From: Thelephora terrestris | Taxonomy: Eukaryota; Basidiomycota; Agaricomycetes; Thelephorales; Thelephoraceae | DNA: 64,000 bases | Assembly: GCA_015956445.1 (NCBI GenBank) | Contig: WIUZ02000014.1 | Location: forward strand, 984,525-1,048,524 | Reading direction: 5' to 3' | In this document: positions 23,073-34,047 of the stretch, in pieces | How positions within the stretch are numbered: position 1 is the first letter of the stretch | Layout of the letters: each line of letters starts with the position of its first letter | The notes under the pieces: model-generated | What the model saw: the letters and a program-made list of their open reading frames with translations, nothing else | Told to the model about the DNA's origin: nothing | Databases searched by the model: none | Program-made: the position numbers and the translations under genes

Positions 23073-25348
23073 TCACCATCTGTTCGAAAATACGACCGGG
23101 AGTTGACCAGTCATGAGCACGAACCGGTCGTCCAGATCATCTTCCCACGTCCTCGCATACCAATCCTCAAATTTAAGGTCGAGATTCTGGATAATGCTGA
23201 CAGTCGTCATGCGAAGTTCTAGAAAAGAATCTGCTGAGCATGCCTCCGTGTGCGCTTGGTAGACCGCTAACCAAGAATTGCAAGAGGCTTCCCGACGCAG
23301 TTAGCTGGGCCTACGTGGAAAGGATGCGTCAAACGGTTTCTCTCCGATCTCCAAGGAAAAAGGCACACCGTAAGAGAATGGGATAAACGCAGTGGTGTCG
23401 TGGACGAACTCTGCCTTCGGTATGGAATTCGGGAGCTCCATCGAACCCTGTGCGATCAGCCATCTCTCTGGCCAAAACTCATCCGTGAAGGGGCTGAAGT
23501 TTCTAGAATCCCGGTGCAACGTGAAGGTGTGGATCGAGACGGCCGTTCCCTCCGGGAAGTAGCTAATGCATGCCTGTCAGTACCCAGCCATCATGATGCA
23601 AGTAATTTGAACTCTAGCGTACTAAGAACCAAATGTTCTCCCTTTCGACGGATCCGGGTCCGGTCCCACATCCCTCTGCGACCCACTAGGGACCGCGGGC
23701 GAAAGTCGAAGGGCCTCGTTAATACACGCATCGAGGTAACTCATCTCCTGGAAGTGTTTGCTCGACAATGTTTCCCCGGGAGGGTAGAACCCATCGATTT
23801 CCTCCCTCAATTTGGCGAGCTTCTCCGGGTTACAGAGAAGGTAGAAGAAGAGGGAAGAGAGGACCGTCTTCGTGGTATCGGAGCCCGCAATGACGACAAG
23901 GTCTCCATCGTTGATGATGATTTCGAATGGTATCTCATCTTTTTCCGCACCAAGTTCGTCGGACTGTAAAAACAATACGTTCGGCACCCGGCAAGGGTCC
24001 GAACAAAGGCTCGAGGCTCACGAGATAATAGAACAGGTCCTTTTGTTTCGTCCCTTTCTTCTTCCTTGCGATCGCCCGTTCGAAACAGGCTTTTCTCATG
24101 TTATCCAAGTCGTTTGTGCTGCCGGGGATCAGCATAATGAATCGCGAGAGCCAGGGCAGGTGTCCGATTAGTGTAAAAATCCTGTACGGATGTTTCGTAA
24201 ACGTTCCAGAATATCGGTGGAAAGAGGTGGTGGTACCTCATCCCTGACTCAACTAAAGCCCAGTGCCCCGTCAAGTCTCCGTCCCGGAGCATTTCCGAAC
24301 CACCGCCGAACGCCATATCGTTCATCACATCATGCCTTCATTGGTGCTGAATTAGTAAGCACGCACATACAAGTGAAAGTGAAACCTCACGCAAAGAAGG
24401 CGAACAAACGAGCAAGGTCCACAGACTTCCGGGCCGACAGCGTTTCTGTGAGTTGGACCACTCTTTCTTTGACGATCTCCTCGTAATCCTTCAACGCAGC
24501 CGGGCTAAACCCCCTCGTCCACGTTCTACGCCTCTGAGCGTGTTCTGCGTGGTCGTTGACGGCGGACAGGGCGACAACGGGAGCATGCAGTGCTCTTGCA
24601 TGCCAGTCTACGCGTGGGTCATCAATTGGGACGACAACTTTGCCACTGCGATGATGAACATACAACTTCCCTTGCCCCAACCCGCCGGCCCAAGAAGCGG
24701 CGCAATCACAGAAGGATCGCTGAGCATAATCTCGTTCGGCCCTGGTTTTAGCGATTGTGTTCAAGTGACTTCGGATCCCAGGGTAGATCTTGACGCACCT
24801 ACACGAACAACGTCTCCATACTTCTTGTGAAGATCTCTGTAATGGATGTGCTGCTTCCCTTGCCAGCCAAGTCTCGCCTGAAAGGTTTGTAACATCAACT
24901 TCAATCACCGTATCATAGTCTCATAGATCCTTACAAACCACAGTTTCGAAATCTTGGCTAAGACGGGGCCAGGGTATTTCGCCAACGGATGAAAGGGGGA
25001 CAGCCGGTAGAGAACGACCGAAGAAATCAAGGACGTGTAGAATATGGTATATGTGCGGAGAAGGGGCCACAAGATTGATGACGCCCCATTCCTGAGGACG
25101 CCCGATACCACAGCTGGGAAAACGAGGAGGAGAAACGCGAAGATGCCTGGTGATTGCGGTTCATACTTCTGAAAGAATCGGTGCACGAGCTGTGGTCAAC
25201 AGAACGTTAATGGGAGCCGGTCGTCGGTCAGATAAAACCCCGCGGTAGTTACCAAAGCTGATATTATTGTAGGCAGAGGTTCGCGCTCCTGGATCTTTCC
25301 ATAGAGCCTTCCAATGAGCAACACGACGAAGTCTGTAGAGTTGGTCAT
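23073..25348 (-). CDS. Cytochrome P450 monooxygenase
   Basis: Eleven exons join in phase: 25253-25348, 24935-25189, 24799-24877, 24667-24741, 24391-24607, 24237-24335, 24181 down to 24022, 23963 down to 23670, 23573 down to 23369, 23272-23310 and 23073-23218, giving 554 residues. Features are an N-terminal membrane region (residues about 45-100) with HPLAKYPGP, helix-C WTRGF after HAQRRR, the I-helix AGSDTT (353-358), the ExxR motif EALR (E410, R413), the PERW motif and the heme loop FIPFSYGPANCVG with Cys498. It should be an endoplasmic-reticulum enzyme that oxidises a small substrate using P450 reductase. The intron after SGSQRD is uncertain: residues encoded just inside it (GPDPDPSKGRTFG) look P450-like, but using the nearer donor breaks the frame by one base. 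A truncated paralogue lies at 27.1-27.8 kb. Family assignment is not possible by eye. Confidence 0.88.
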
Positions 25349-25764
25349 CGCAGCGAACGCAAAGGGTTGTGGAGAAGAGGACTGCCGCGCTCCGAACGCG
25401 TGCAATACATATGACGTCTCACGCGAGGGTGCAATCGGGTTTATGTAACAGGACATCCACCGGCTGTGCCGTTCGGGAAACTCCTGATCACTAACGGGAA
25501 TCTTGGGTTCACGTCGTCTCGAGAATCTACAGCCGCATGGAGGAACGGAACGAGAAATGAGATGTGTGCGTACGCCCCTCGCCATTATTTCTGAGTCAAA
25601 TCTTGAATTTTTTTGGGCTACTAGTCAATCCAAAACACATTTCTTCGTACTGGCATGCGCGGACTGATCACCAGGCAATCGATCAAAACTAGACAGTCTA
25701 GACAGAGGGAGTGGTCCACCAGCGTCTAACGGAACCAGGTACTAGTCATTGGACGGCGACCACG
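25349..25764. promoter_or_regulatory. Divergent promoter region between P450 and F-box genes
   Basis: The two genes are transcribed away from each other, so this 416-bp gap should hold both promoters. I could not assign specific elements. Confidence 0.5.
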
Positions 25765-26973
25765 ATGTCGAGCCCAAACCTCCCAGGAGAACTGCTGGAT
25801 CACGTCGTCGACCTTTTACATGACACAAGAGATACGCTCGTGAATTGTTCTCTCGTCTCCAAATCATGGATCCCGCGAGCTCGAAAGCACCTTTTCGCCC
25901 GTATTAGGTTCCACACAGCGACGAACCTACGGTCATGGAAACACAACTTTCCAGACCCCTCCACATCCCCGGCGTACTACGTCCAAACTCTGTCCATTGA
26001 TTTTCCTCTAGTCATAACTGCTGCAGATGGCGGTTGGATTCCTACATTTTCTCGCGTTGTACGCTTCGAGGTGGTTATCCGAAGCACGAACTCCCGGGTC
26101 TCTCTCGTCCCATTCCACGGATTCTCACTTGTCATCAATTCCCTCCACGTCAATTTCACCGACTTTCCTCCCTCGCGCGTTTTCGACTTCGTCACTTCAT
26201 TTCCTCTTCTGGAGGATCTCTCCGCGGTGTCTTACGGTAGGTTCAAGGGTGACCACGGTTTCGATGAGCACCCGGTAGGCGTCCGCCCCTCGAGCCCACC
26301 TGCATTTACTGGGTCCCTGGAGCTTTTCCTAAACGATGGGATGAAACCCATTGCATCTCGATTGTTGTCCCTACCCAGCGGTCTCCACTTCCGGGAACTG
26401 AGTTTGGCGTGGTTCGACATTCACGATGTCCCGTTGACCATGGCCTTGGTAGAAAGTTGTTGCTCTACCCTTGAATCCCTCTCCATTAATCGTCACCTGA
26501 TTGGTACGTGTATTCTACACCTTCGTCCGTATCGACAGCTGACGTCCGTAGACGAGTCGGTGGGTACACTTGACTTGTACAAAGCCACGAAACTCAAAGA
26601 CGTGTCCTTCGCCTGGCACCGCGATCCCCGGTGGATTGTCAGGACACTTAAAACCATCACCCCCAACCACCGAAGCATTCAACACATCTCAGTTGACGCC
26701 GCTTACATATTCTACAACCTAATCCACAGCCACAACCCCGTTGACCCTGCCATCTTCCAACGTTTGATTGGCGCGACCGCCCACGCGGAGTGGTTGGAGT
26801 TTGACCGCCTGCTTTGCAAGCTCTGGGAGTCACATTTGGTCCGTCCGAAGGTCCTGTACTACTTAGCATCGTCAACGGACGCGGGATGGGCAAGAACCTG
26901 CCTGGAGATTTTATTCCCGGAGGCGACGAGGACAGGGGTAGTTGACCTAGTCCAGCGGGAGTATGGGGGGTGA
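25765..26973 (+). CDS. F-box protein
   Basis: A single exon of 402 residues starts at the ATG at 25765; the frame stays open upstream to a GTG at 25711, which is unlikely to be used in a fungus. The N-terminus matches an F-box: LPGELLDHVVDLL followed by DTLVNCSLVSKSWIPRARKHLFARIRF (residues about 5-50). The rest is leucine-rich and resembles the degenerate LRR-like C-termini of basidiomycete F-box proteins, for example FPLLEDLSAVSYG and LESLSINRHLIG. F-box proteins bind SKP1 through the F-box and recruit substrates to SCF ubiquitin ligases. The gene sits between a P450 gene and a P450 relic of the opposite orientation, as if inserted into or trapped in a P450 duplication. Confidence 0.85.
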   Translation: MSSPNLPGELLDHVVDLLHDTRDTLVNCSLVSKSWIPRARKHLFARIRFHTATNLRSWKHNFPDPSTSPAYYVQTLSIDFPLVITAADGGWIPTFSRVVRFEVVIRSTNSRVSLVPFHGFSLVINSLHVNFTDFPPSRVFDFVTSFPLLEDLSAVSYGRFKGDHGFDEHPVGVRPSSPPAFTGSLELFLNDGMKPIASRLLSLPSGLHFRELSLAWFDIHDVPLTMALVESCCSTLESLSINRHLIGTCILHLRPYRQLTSVDESVGTLDLYKATKLKDVSFAWHRDPRWIVRTLKTITPNHRSIQHISVDAAYIFYNLIHSHNPVDPAIFQRLIGATAHAEWLEFDRLLCKLWESHLVRPKVLYYLASSTDAGWARTCLEILFPEATRTGVVDLVQREYGG

Positions 26974-28028
26974 ATCTGAGGACTTCAAGTCTGAGATAGT
27001 AATGGAGGTGTGTGGGAAGGAGGAGGGGAGGGATGTCTTGTGGTTTGGGTGTATCGTGCCATTCGTGATGAGCGCTTAGACTTGTAAAAGTAAACGTCCT
27101 TGTCGTCATTGATTGAGGTGGAATATTGACGTCGCTACGAGGCTCAGCCAGACTCCCGCTCCCGCTCATAGCGCCCTCCTTCCTTGCAATCGGCCAGCCA
27201 GAATGGTCTCGCCTCGTGTCGTTGCAGCGGCGGGGACCGATGCAAGGGATTCTGCTAGTCGCAGGATGTGCCCAATCGAGGAATCGTCCTGTCATGATTA
27301 TGTCGGAAAAGGATACTACTCGATGGCGAGAAACCAAAGACCCTCACCTTACGCTTGGCTCAGTCAAAGCCTAGTGGCCCGTCGAGTCACCGTCGCAAGG
27401 CATCTCAGGCCCACCACTGAAGCTATAAAAATGAGGAATCGGTCGAGCGTCGGCGGGAACACGAACGGAATATCCCATCGTTGTTCTCAAGGCAGCTAGA
27501 CCGAAATTTCTCGAATGGATGACAAGCCTTCTTCGAAGACGCCTGGTACAACCACGAGCGTGACCAAAGAAGAACGCAGATTCCTCGTGGTTGAAGTTCA
27601 TAACCTTTGAACCTGTATATGTGGTGCATAGAATAAGTACAATTGAGCGTACGTGAGTGCCATGGGGTGAGGTGAATATATGACCTACCCCAGCAGAGGT
27701 AATTGGTAGAAAAGCCCCGTGCCGTTGGGTCTTTCCATAGAGCTTTCCAATGAACAGCGTGGCCAGGTCTAGTAGACTGGCCATGAGGATAAGCGAGATG
27801 AGCGGCGAAATGAACGTGCCGCGCGCGGGCGCTCTGATTTCCTAACGTACGTGAATGTCGGCGGTTTCAATCAACGAAGAGGGGCTGTTAATTTCATCCA
27901 ACCAACGAGCCTCGAGGGCTCCAGCTATTGTGGCCTTAGGTATGGGGATCAAAGCTATTGTAGCTGTGTAAATAACAATACAAGAAATATTACAAGGGAC
28001 CCCAGACACAGGGCGAATACGAACTGAA
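26974..28028. other. Intergenic region containing the P450 relic
   Basis: Apart from the P450 relic at 27.10-27.78 kb, about 125 bp before it and 240 bp after it show nothing recognisable. The minus ORF at 27842-28054 is upstream-flank noise. Confidence 0.45.
27100..27784 (-). pseudogene. Truncated, degenerate cytochrome P450 relic
   Basis: The minus strand preserves scattered pieces of the P450 gene at 23.1-25.3 kb in the right order. The first exon reads MASLLDLATLFIGKLYGK..PITSA against MTNSTDFVVLLIGRLYGK..TIISA, and is followed by a donor. Next comes a match to the start of exon 2 (RFKGYELQPRGI against RFFQKYEPQSPGI). After a large deletion, SEMLRDGDLTGHWALVES is matched by PEMPCDGDSTGH-stop-ALTE, and SRFIMLIPGSTNDLDNMRK..IARKK by SRIPCIGPRRCNDTRR..IARKE. 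Stops, frameshifts and loss of the catalytic half make it a pseudogene. Confidence 0.72.
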
Positions 28029-29279
28029 TCATCCCTCCGCGGCTTCTTGCTCAAGAATCTCGCGTTCCAGCCTTGTTCGCTCAGCTTCCCGCATCCTCAT
28101 GAGTGTGAGAGACTCGTAATCTAGTCCGGGCACTGAGCTTGGTGCTGGGACCGAAGAGTGTAAGCCCTTATACAGATCGTCAGAAAAATAACGGGGATGA
28201 TCGGCGAAGAACCTCACTGAGGCCGGGTTCCAAGTAGACGGTTTCTGTTCGTTCACAACCTGTGAAGAGGCTCCCAACTTTCCGTGCCTTTTCAGCCAGG
28301 CTATCAGCTCGGGCTCCTCCCCGCTGTTGCCGGCCCAGGTAATCTGGACGCCTTCCAACCCGCGTCCCTTGGTCCCGCTTGCGCATACAGCCGCGAAGGC
28401 ATCACCGATTCGTTTGAACGGCACAAGCGCCGTCCCCAGTCTCACGTCATCCGAGGACGTTTTCTTCTTTTTTGAGGTCCTCGTTTTGATCGAAAGCACG
28501 ATTGAGTCCTTATCGGTGTCGCCAAATGGTTGCAATAAAGCTGCCAGTGATTCAGGGCTGGTCAGGTGAGGTAGGGCCGAGGCTGAGTACTTGAGTCGGA
28601 CGGTGGTATCAAGGTGGCCTGGATTGTGATAGATCAGCAGGTGCAGAGGTGAATAGATGTCGCTTGGCAGGCACCTAATGATGGTGGCTCGTCCACTCCG
28701 GATTCGGCGGTTTGCCTCGCCTCCTCTTCGCGCTGCTGCAGTTCCTTCTCCTTCTGTTCGCGGAGTCGCCTCCCCTGTTCCATCAGTGTTTCGTTATCTC
28801 GATAGATCTCTTGCTGCTTCTTCTGCTGCTCGACCTTCGCCTTCTTGAATTCACGTTCGCGTTGTTCCAGCTCATCCAGCATGCGCTTTCGTTTATCGTT
28901 GGCGGAGGCATATCGGCGTTGTGAAGCCTCCTTCAGCCTTTGTTTGGCATCCAGGGCCATCCGCCGCAATGGGTCGAGCAACAGTTCATAAGACTGAGTG
29001 AGTTCATGAAACTTTCGCCCTGGATTAATACGCGCGCGTCAATCTGGATCTATTTTGAATGTAGTTGTTTTTAGGGCGACGAACCTGCTTCCGGGTTATT
29101 CCTATTCTTTCGAGTCGACGTGATGAGCGAGGTCAAGGGTGGGTAAATGGGAACACACATACTCTATCTGGATGGACTTTCAGGGAGAGCTTCCGGTAGG
29201 CCGTGCGGATATCCTGGTCGGTCGCATCAGTAGAAAGCCCGAGCAAATCGTAGGGATTAATCTCTGGATCGTCAGACAT
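28029..29279 (-). CDS. J-domain and RRM protein, DNAJC17/Cwf23-like splicing co-chaperone
   Basis: Four exons join in phase: 29163-29279, 29085-29106 (22 nt), 28675-29019 and 28029-28618, giving 357 residues from the ATG at 29279. An in-frame ATG at 29318 could add 13 residues; the downstream one gives the usual short lead. The J domain occupies residues about 9-75 with DPEINPYDLLGLSTDAT and the diagnostic HPD at 36-38, then FHELTQSYELLLDP. A long charged coiled coil follows (RRMALDAKQRLKEASQRR ... REQKEKELQQREEE), then an RRM-like domain (HLDTTVRLKYSAS ... IGDAFAAVCA) and a charged C-terminal helix. This architecture matches DNAJC17 and fission yeast Cwf23, J proteins associated with the spliceosome (established for the family). 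Its promoter is divergent with the glycosyltransferase gene, only 168 bp away. Confidence 0.88.
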
Positions 29280-29447
29280 CAGGGTCGTGACTGGAGATAG
29301 GGTGATACTGGGTGTCACCCAGTAAGGTGATGACGGTTGTTAGAGCGTGAGGCGAGGTCGATCACAATTCACTCTTCCCGCAACTCCATCGTTTAACTGG
29401 ATCGCCTACGGCGGTAACCTTCCACCTTCTCCCCCCCCTTTTCTCTT

Positions 29448-31133
29448 ATGGGTCTCCCATCTCGCAGGATACTTCCCCTCGTTTTCGCTCTCAACCTAGC
29501 TCTCAATGTCCTCTTCCTTCTCCACTCCGGCATCATTCGCCTTCCTACATTACCAGGTTCAGCATCCAGCCAACTCGCCGCCCACAACGTCCACAGGGGA
29601 GCCAATGCGCAGTCGCCATGGACGAGCGAACTAGCCCAGCAAAACCTCGAACCTGTCTCCTTCTCGATGGTCATGTACGGGGAGTCATCAGCGAAGGAGG
29701 GGTTGTTAGCACTTAAAACCGTTTTGATGCACATCTCTCGCCCGGCTGAGTTCCACATCATCTGTTCTCCGGATGCGATACCAGTAATCCAGAACAAACT
29801 CGAGCTTTTCTCCCGGTGAGTTGGTAGATCCCCCAACACTTTCTTCGCCACAACCCCTTTGCCAGTTGATGCTCTTCGTTTGCGCCCGTGAAGCGCTCCA
29901 CTTCGGCACACATCCGATGACACATGCCGTTGTCTTCAAATTTGCCTCGCTTTACCTCCGCTTCCTGATGCATATTATGGATCTTACTCACGTTTGTCTT
30001 TCTTGTCTACGCTCAAATAACAGACCCGCCTATTCGGTATCCTTCAAGTTCTATCCCATTTCCGAAGACACGATTCGCGGTCGAGCTCATCGTGCTGGAG
30101 TCGCCTCAAAGCACGCCGCCGGATACGGTGGTCTTGTCAAAACGTTCCTTCACGAGGTTTTGTATGACGTGAAGCGTGTGATTTATTTTGACACAGATAT
30201 GTTGTTCCTGGTCGACCCCTATCTTCTGTGGAGGGACTTTGAACGGTATTGGAACCAGAGCCGAGACTTTATGGTCGCTTTCCCAACACTTGGCGACCGT
30301 AGCACCTGTGACGTGGTTTGCACCTGCATCATGTGAGTGTGCTCGCTATTCACAGATTGGCGTTTGCTGAGCTGATGGGCTCTCGACAGGTTGTTGGACC
30401 TTGAGCAAATGAGGAAACAGTTCTTTATGCCTTCGACGAACTTCCCTGCTGGCACCAAAACACTTGGGAACAACGAAACCTGGGCACGGGCCGGTACGCC
30501 GAGTTTCCTCGATGTATTTCATATCTAATTCAATGGTCTTTCCGTATCAAGAAATCGACCCCGAGAACCCTGAGTTTGGCGATCAGGGCCTCTATTTTGC
30601 GATTTGGAAACGATACGGCCGAAAGATGTTTAGAGATTTGAGCGTTTCGTGGGATATGACCCACTGTCGCTTTTCGTGGGTGCCATGTCTATTCCCCGCA
30701 GTGACTTAGGCTCACGATATACTTTAGCTACGGCCTGTCATTGGTCGACGGTAACGATAGCATGGGCGAAACGGAGCAGATCTCCAAGCAGATCTTCACG
30801 AGAGAAGGCAAAGTGTATGATAGGTGGTATCAGCTCTACCCTGCTCTGTTGCACTTGTACGCCACAATCGCCTAACTTTCTCGACTGTCGACCCATGCTT
30901 ACAATTTCGCCCACAGCAACTGCCAACCAAGCAACGATATTGTTTGGGAAGACCAATTGAACACCAACCGACCGAGATGGGGACCGTTCGTCACGATCGC
31001 GAGGCAGTACAAGTGGGTGTGGCTGAATCGTGGCGACGGGACTTCAAAAGTCCTGACCGAAACAGTGAAGGACAGACCGTTTTGGGATGAAGCTGCCTTC
31101 AAAGAAGGATTTCCGCGATCAACTACTTCCTGA
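29448..31133 (+). CDS. Type II membrane glycosyltransferase, GT8/LARGE-like
   Basis: Six exons join in phase: 29448-29815, 30024-30332, 30390-30493, 30552-30675, 30728-30856 and 30917-31133, giving 416 residues. Residues about 6-28 are a hydrophobic signal anchor (ILPLVFALNLALNVLFLL), consistent with Golgi location. The luminal domain begins with VSFSMVMYGESSAKEGLLALKT; the metal- and nucleotide-sugar-binding DxD motif is in VIYFDTDMLFLVDP. Later family segments are PENPEFGDQGLYFAIW and WGPFVTIARQYKWVWLNRGDG. The domain order resembles the xylosyl/glucuronyl transferase part of LARGE and other GT8 enzymes; donor and acceptor sugars cannot be inferred. The stop codon is immediately followed by a 29-base poly-C run. 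Confidence 0.88.
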
Positions 31134-31136
31134 ACA

Positions 31137-31165
31137 CCCCCCCCCCCCCCCCCCCCCCCCCCCCC
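31137..31165. repeat. Poly-C homopolymer (29 C)
   Basis: An uninterrupted run of 29 C starts four bases after the glycosyltransferase stop codon, so it falls in the 3' UTR. On the other strand it is a poly-G run. The exact length may be a sequencing artefact. Confidence 0.9.
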
Positions 31166-31796
31166 GTTTCCCACTTGGCCAGCGCTATCTCCGTTTCATT
31201 TAATTTCTAGACATTTATGGGCGAATACTTCTGCCCCACACAGCGGGAACTGACACCTCGTTTATCTGTTGGACCAACCGCCGGACTTTTGGTCCTTTAG
31301 ACGGTATACCCGCGCACTCACTCGTCGGATTTTACTCGGGTTTCACGTTCTCATCGACTAGCTTTGCAAAGTTCTGTCCTCATCTTGTATCTCACCCCGC
31401 TTATTCTCTGCCAAACCATGTACATTCTTCCACACACTAGCCTCGTTCTCGCTTCTAAAGTAACCCCCCTGTGGTCATATTCTTTGAGTAGTTTGATATT
31501 TAATCATGTATAGAAACGATACAGGCAGACTCATACACTGGCAGGCAAGTGAGATACTTTCTGAACAGGAACCGGAGCTCGACGTGACCTGAGAACAATC
31601 GAGGAGTTTTCCAGGAATCTGCTGGGGGACGATGTTCAAATACTTCACCAAGGCAGTTAGTCCGGGATTCCACGTTCCAGCCTAGAAGCATCCCGACCGC
31701 GTCCGGGGTACGCCGTTATGGGCGGTGAGTGGCCGCACTCGGAGCGCGTGGAGCCGTTGTACGAGTAAATAAGGCAGGGAAACGTGGTGAACGAGA
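31166..31796. other. Intergenic region between convergent genes
   Basis: 3' flanks of the glycosyltransferase and the FAD oxidoreductase. Nothing recognisable. Confidence 0.5.
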
Positions 31797-33225
31797 CTAG
31801 AGGGTTGATGCGTATCTGGACGGCGCTAGCTCTGAGAGGTTTGCGCTGGTAATCTTCCCTTCGTAGATGTGTTCTGTGAGAACCTTCGCAGTTCCAGGAG
31901 CGTTGCATATGCCCTTCGGAAATCGCAGCACGTTTTTGAAGATCGTTACATACAACGTGCAGTTTCGACGTTTTCCGAGTGGTCATGCGTCCATTCAAGA
32001 ACACGGTTGATCCAATCGATTGTTGGAGATAAGATGCATCAGGAAATTAAACCCTTTTGGTAAAGATTCTGAGAGCAGCGCTCACCCAGCAGGTATGTCC
32101 GGTGGCGATGTAATAGCCTCCAGCCATTCGAGGGGCAGGACCGACTATCGGGCCACCGAGCTTGCCCTTTTTGACTGTCGCGAGGAAACAAGCCTGTTTC
32201 TTGACAACGGTTCCAGCTCGGAGTTCGGGGCTGATACTCGCGACGTGTTGGAATATAGCCTCGCACGCCGCATCATCCACCTTGACGTGGTCCACGAAGT
32301 ATGGGAGTGGGGATTTATCTCCAGGCCCGCACGCGTACACTTCGTTGTTCGGACGCGCGTAGATCTCTGGTGATGCGGATTTACCGCCGATCCTTTTTGG
32401 GACGTCGATCTCGGTGAAGAGGACGTAAGGGGAGATCTGAACGTCGGGTTGGGGTTGGATCACGATGCTGTGGGCGCGGGTGGCTTTTACTGGGACGGAG
32501 GGGAGAATGTTGGGAGTCCAGGGTCCCGCGCAGAGAATTGCGTGCGTGGCAGGGACGAATTCCATCGGAGTCGTGAGGGTCTGGTAGAAGACTCCGGTTA
32601 CGTTCGTCTCGTCGAATGCGATTGGGCCTGCGATGGCTCCGAGGCGAAGTTTTACGCCCTTGGATTGGGCGAGTTCGAGCATGGAGGTGGTGAAGAGGTA
32701 CGGATGGACCTGAGCAGTCTCGCCGTCTCCGGCCATAGGGGAGTAAGAGTCGGTGAGAGATTCCTTGACCCAGTGCAGGTCATCTGGGAGACCTCTTCGC
32801 TCTAGATTGGGATCCCCCAACCCAGCAGTTTTCTCGAGGTTCGTTTTGTCACCTCCGTCGCCCACCCCAGAACCAGGGTTTGCGAGAGAGGGATCGTCCT
32901 CACCGCGGCCTTTCCAGCTCCCACAGTTGACGTACCGCCATCCCCAGCGTTCGGTGCCGTTATGTAACTCGGCGAGGCGGACGTGTTCAGGAAAGGAGAC
33001 GTCGACGAGTTCACGGGGATAAGCCCACTTCGCAACGAGCCCTCCAGCCTTTCCTGATGCTCCTTGAGCGACACCGGTGGTGGACGCCTCGAGAATGGTG
33101 ATTTCGTCGATGTCGCTACGATATGAAGGGTGATGGGAGAGATAATAGGCGGTCGTGCAGCCGATGATTCCTCCACCGACGATAACGATCTTTTTTGGGA
33201 GAGAATTCGATTTTTGCGAGGACAT
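31797..33225 (-). CDS. FAD-dependent oxidoreductase of the DAO superfamily, TDA3-like
   Basis: Two exons join in phase: 32086-33225 and 31797-31913, giving 418 residues. The N-terminus has the FAD dinucleotide-binding fingerprint IVIVGGGIIGCTTAYYL (residues about 13-29), then TILEAS and GASGKAGGLVAKWAYP. The C-terminal FAD-contact motif GHTCW-GICNAPGTAK spans the intron. These motifs and the length match the DAO superfamily and particularly fungal relatives of yeast Tda3, linked to endosome-Golgi traffic; that functional link is by family and not visible here. The intron (31914-32085, 172 bp) is unusually long for this window. The gene is divergent with acetyl-CoA synthetase. A short copy of its 3' end may lie near 1.6 kb. 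Confidence 0.88.
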
Positions 33226-34047
33226 TATCGGGTTCGTTTCGTCTGGTGTGCGCTTATGAACGAGTTGGTGAGCTGTTCAACCGACGAGATTTTTGATGTG
33301 GCCGCTGGACCCCCTATATGACCAGGTTGCAACTTGATGATGGGTGGGGCTGGATACGCACGCGATCTCGCGGTGATGATTTGATTGCAAGCTCTCTGAA
33401 GGGATTGTTCACCCCAAAGCGCGAAGGGGTTGGCGGCTGGTACTCGTGAGTCAGGGAATGGATTTCTGTTGATAAGCGCACTCGCCGCGCTAGGTGAAAT
33501 CGAGAGATCGTTTGTCCTCGCAGGGGTGGGGCAAGATGATCGATGGTCATCGGGGGAAATTGGGCGATGTAATTATTACGCGTTCTGTGTAACGCGACAG
33601 TGGGCGGTACTGAGGGATCCAGGGTCCTCCCCGCGCGTACGTTAGTAATTCAGCGTAAGCGCGCTGATTGCCTTTTTAGTAACCTCCGGCGGGTTTTCGA
33701 ATAATGGAATTTCGGGGCAGGAATGGGGATTTTGTGGTGGTTTATACTCTGTGAAGGCCCTATTTAATCGCCTAAATGCTTTGAGATGCACACACGGATA
33801 CTCAAGGATTCGGAAAAGACTGCTAGGGAATAAGGCGGGGAGTGAGCGGACGTCTGGAGGGATTGAATGGAGTCCTCATATGTTTAGGTCAGTTGATGAA
33901 CGTGAACATTACCGCCCTCGGTTCCAGTTTCAGTTTGCGGATAACGCCTGTAAGAAAAATAAAATATTTTGTGCCTGTCTTCTATTCTCATAATAAAAAA
34001 GGTCTCGACATCAACGTTCCTTTCCGTCCCCTTCTCACTCACCAGCC
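33226..34047. promoter_or_regulatory. Divergent promoter region upstream of acetyl-CoA synthetase
   Basis: This 822-bp gap separates the oxidoreductase (minus) and ACS (plus). Parts of it recur upstream of each ACS relic: blocks around 33410-33550 (GCGAAGG.GTTGGCGGC; CGCACTCGCCGCGCT) and 33800-33940 (GACTGCTAGGGAAT; GCTCTCGGTTCCGGTTT in the relics) are found at about 47.7-48.0, 54.8-54.93 and 58.5-58.77 kb. It therefore travelled with the ACS gene. GTGGGG and CTGGAG hexamers fit the SYGGRG consensus of fungal carbon-catabolite repressors, but such short sites are weak evidence. Confidence 0.5.
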
